In this document: one piece after another, positions 62,902-64,000 of the stretch
Position numbering within the stretch: position 1 is the stretch's first letter
Layout of the letters: each line of letters starts with the position of its first letter
Source: Alphaproteobacteria bacterium
GTDB taxonomy: Bacteria; Pseudomonadota; Alphaproteobacteria; ATCC43930; CGMCC-115725
Length of the DNA: 64,000 nucleotides
Direction of reading: 5' to 3'
Assembly (NCBI GenBank): GCA_028871455.1
Contig: JAGWNF010000001.1
Location: 1 to 64,000, forward strand
The notes under the pieces: model-generated
What the model was told of the DNA's origin: nothing
Databases searched by the model: none
What the model saw: the letters and a program-made list of their open reading frames with translations, nothing else
Made by a program: the position numbers and the translations under genes

Positions 62902-63288
62902 GTGATGACCTATCTTTGGATCGCACTGGGCAGCGCGCTCGGCGGCATAGCGCGATTCTGGTGTTCGAGCACGATCGACCGGATGATCGGCGAGACCTTT
63001 CCGTGGGGGACATTCATGGTCAATGTCACCGGTTCATTCGTCATCGGCCTGCTCGGGACCTTGTCGGGACCCGAGGGCCGCTGGTTCTTGCCGACTGACG
63101 CGCGCATTTTCGTCATGGTCGGTTTGTGCGGCGGGTACACCACTTTCTCGTCGTTCAGCTACCAGACCCTGAATCTCGCGCGCGACGGCGAATGGCTGTG
63201 GGCAGGCGCCAATGTCGTCATGTCGGTGGTCGTTTGCCTAGCCGCTGTATGGTTCGGCCACGTCGCCGCAGCGGCGATCAATCGGTAA
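62902..63288 (+). CDS. crcB: Fluoride channel Fluc/CrcB
   Basis: The 128-residue protein has four membrane helices and the Fluc signatures GGIARFWCS, WGTFMVNVTGSFVIGLL and GLCGGYTTFSSFSYQTL. It exports fluoride as a dual-topology dimer. GTG 62902 (or ATG 62905) has AAAGGAG upstream. It is the direct target of the riboswitch. Confidence 0.96.
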   Translation: MMTYLWIALGSALGGIARFWCSSTIDRMIGETFPWGTFMVNVTGSFVIGLLGTLSGPEGRWFLPTDARIFVMVGLCGGYTTFSSFSYQTLNLARDGEWLWAGANVVMSVVVCLAAVWFGHVAAAAINR

Positions 63289-63302
63289 TGCGAGGACTCC
63301 CC

Positions 63303-63644
63303 ATGCAAATTCCGAAGGACGCGGCGCTGTTGCGTATCTTCATCGGCGAGAAGGACCGTCACGGTCACCAGCCACTTTACGAGGTCATTGTTTTAAGGGC
63401 GCGCGAAGCCGGACTCGCCGGTGCGACGGTTATCCGCGGGCCGCTCGGCTTCGGTCAGTCGAGTATCCTGCATACCGCCAAGATCCTGCAGCTTTCGGAA
63501 GATCTGCCGATCATTGTCGAGATCGTCGATGCCGAGGCGCGGATTGAAGCCTTCCTGCCGACGCTCGACGCCATCATGACGAGCGGCCTGGTCACAATCG
63601 AAAAGGTGCGCGTGATCCACTACGGCAAGGGCGCCAAGGGCTGA
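63303..63644 (+). CDS. DUF190 family protein, fluoride-linked
   Basis: The 113-residue protein starts MQIPKDAALLRIFIGEKDRH and includes GLAGATVIRGPLGFGQSS and LPIIVEIVDAEARIEAFLP, the DUF190 (PII-like) pattern. DUF190 genes are frequent neighbours of crcB. ATG 63303 has GAGG 8 bases upstream; an ATG overlapping the crcB stop (63288) would add 5 residues. Confidence 0.9.
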   Translation: MQIPKDAALLRIFIGEKDRHGHQPLYEVIVLRAREAGLAGATVIRGPLGFGQSSILHTAKILQLSEDLPIIVEIVDAEARIEAFLPTLDAIMTSGLVTIEKVRVIHYGKGAKG

Positions 63645-63649
63645 TTCCC

Positions 63650-63826
63650 GTGCCCGCCGGTGCGTCGGACCGCCGCGCGGCAATCCACCGCCGCGTCGAC
63701 GGTGACGCTACCGCCTACGCTTATCCGATGAAGGATTTGCAGCCGGCGCTCGTCCTCCTTGGCTTGCTGTCGATCGTGGCGCTGACGGGGATGGGCGCGA
63801 TGTGGATGCTGAAGCTGTTGCCGTAA
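63650..63826 (+). CDS. Small single-helix membrane protein after DUF190
   Basis: Starting at GTG 63650, the 58-residue frame begins VPAGASDRRAAIHRRVDGD and ends with one hydrophobic helix (LVLLGLLSIVALTGMGAMWM) and KLLP. The in-frame ATG 63728 gives a 32-residue version with the helix only. No recognised family. The same-strand position 5 bases after DUF190 suggests it may belong to the fluoride unit. Confidence 0.45.
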   Translation: MPAGASDRRAAIHRRVDGDATAYAYPMKDLQPALVLLGLLSIVALTGMGAMWMLKLLP

Positions 63827-63836
63827 ACCGGCGCGC

Positions 63837-63858
63837 CCCCGACGGTTCCGCATCGGGG
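63837..63858 (+). terminator. Possible terminator at the end of the fluoride unit
   Basis: CCCCGA (63837-63842) pairs with TCGGGG (63853-63858), followed by TGCTGGTTTAGT. The stem is short and the T-run weak, so the call is tentative. Confidence 0.3.
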
Positions 63859-63894
63859 TGCTGGTTTAGTCTCGACCGCAAATCAGGAACGCGC

Positions 63895-63970
63895 TGGTGG
63901 AGCAGAGGGGGATCGAACCCCTGACCTCGACATTGCGAACGTCGCGCTCTCCCAACTGAGCTACTGCCCC
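63895..63970 (-). tRNA. tRNA-Ala (anticodon CGC)
   Basis: The minus strand folds as a full cloverleaf with 5' GGGGCAG, a GCTC D stem, a 5-bp anticodon stem with loop TTCGCAA (anticodon at 63935-63937), TTCGATC T loop and encoded CCA (63895-63897). The G3:U70 pair in the acceptor stem, the alanine identity element, is present. Confidence 0.95.
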
Positions 63971-64000
63971 GCCCGCGTCGCGCAGAATATGGGTCGCGGT

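Overview
The window is a GC-rich alphaproteobacterial chromosome segment. Several gene orders are characteristic of that class: rplU-rpmA-obgE-proB-proA-nadD-rsfS-rlmH, an F1-only atpHAGDC operon with no F0 genes, sdhCDAB close to zapE, mdh and sucAB-lpdA, a DUF484-xerC pair, and argD-argF-hslO. It looks Rhodospirillales- or Rhizobiales-like; I cannot place it more finely. It is almost entirely coding. The only clearly accessory part is the first ~2.3 kb, which is visibly richer in A+T.

Layout. 1-2.3 kb: the 5' end of an IS3-type orfA, an IS1-family transposase and two small unknown genes, one of which carries its own palindromic promoter. 2.3-13 kb (+): a small lipoprotein, then ribosomal proteins L21/L27, Obg GTPase, proline synthesis (proBA), NAD synthesis (nadD), ribosome silencing and 23S methylation (rsfS, rlmH), phosphoglycerate mutase, an EnvC-type hydrolase activator, a C-terminal processing protease and RppH. 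13-20 kb (-): a diiron ferritin-like protein, the F1 ATP synthase operon and a SCO1 copper chaperone. 20-28 kb: a CLC channel, an L,D-transpeptidase beside a Braun-lipoprotein-like peptide, priA, and (+) fsa, DUF484 and xerC. 28-42 kb (-): a decayed MFS gene, the 2-oxoglutarate dehydrogenase genes, mdh, zapE, succinate dehydrogenase, a CitE-like lyase and asd. 42-49 kb: panB (+), then a minus-strand unit built around a GldA/F/G-like ABC system with DUF4340, DUF1289, pirin and a lipoprotein. 49-57 kb: an orphan MASE1 histidine kinase, a glycosyltransferase-like protein, a LysE exporter, a large MscS channel, recX and an ABC-2 permease. 57-64 kb: argD-argF-hslO, a lipoprotein, folE, apaG, a small membrane protein, a fluoride-riboswitch unit (crcB, DUF190, a small membrane protein) and tRNA-Ala.

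How the genes work together. Most of the window is central metabolism and energy: TCA-cycle steps from 2-oxoglutarate to oxaloacetate (without sucCD), succinate oxidation and ATP synthesis. Cell-envelope functions recur (EnvC, CtpA, L,D-transpeptidase with an Lpp-like substrate, MscS, the Gld-like transporter).

Most worth a second look: the Gld-like ABC/DUF4340/DUF1289 unit, the Lpp-like peptide with a C-terminal lysine beside an L,D-transpeptidase, the self-contained winged-helix unit at 1.4-1.9 kb, the MFS gene reduced to its two ends, the apparent CTG start of nadD, and the fluoride-responsive unit.
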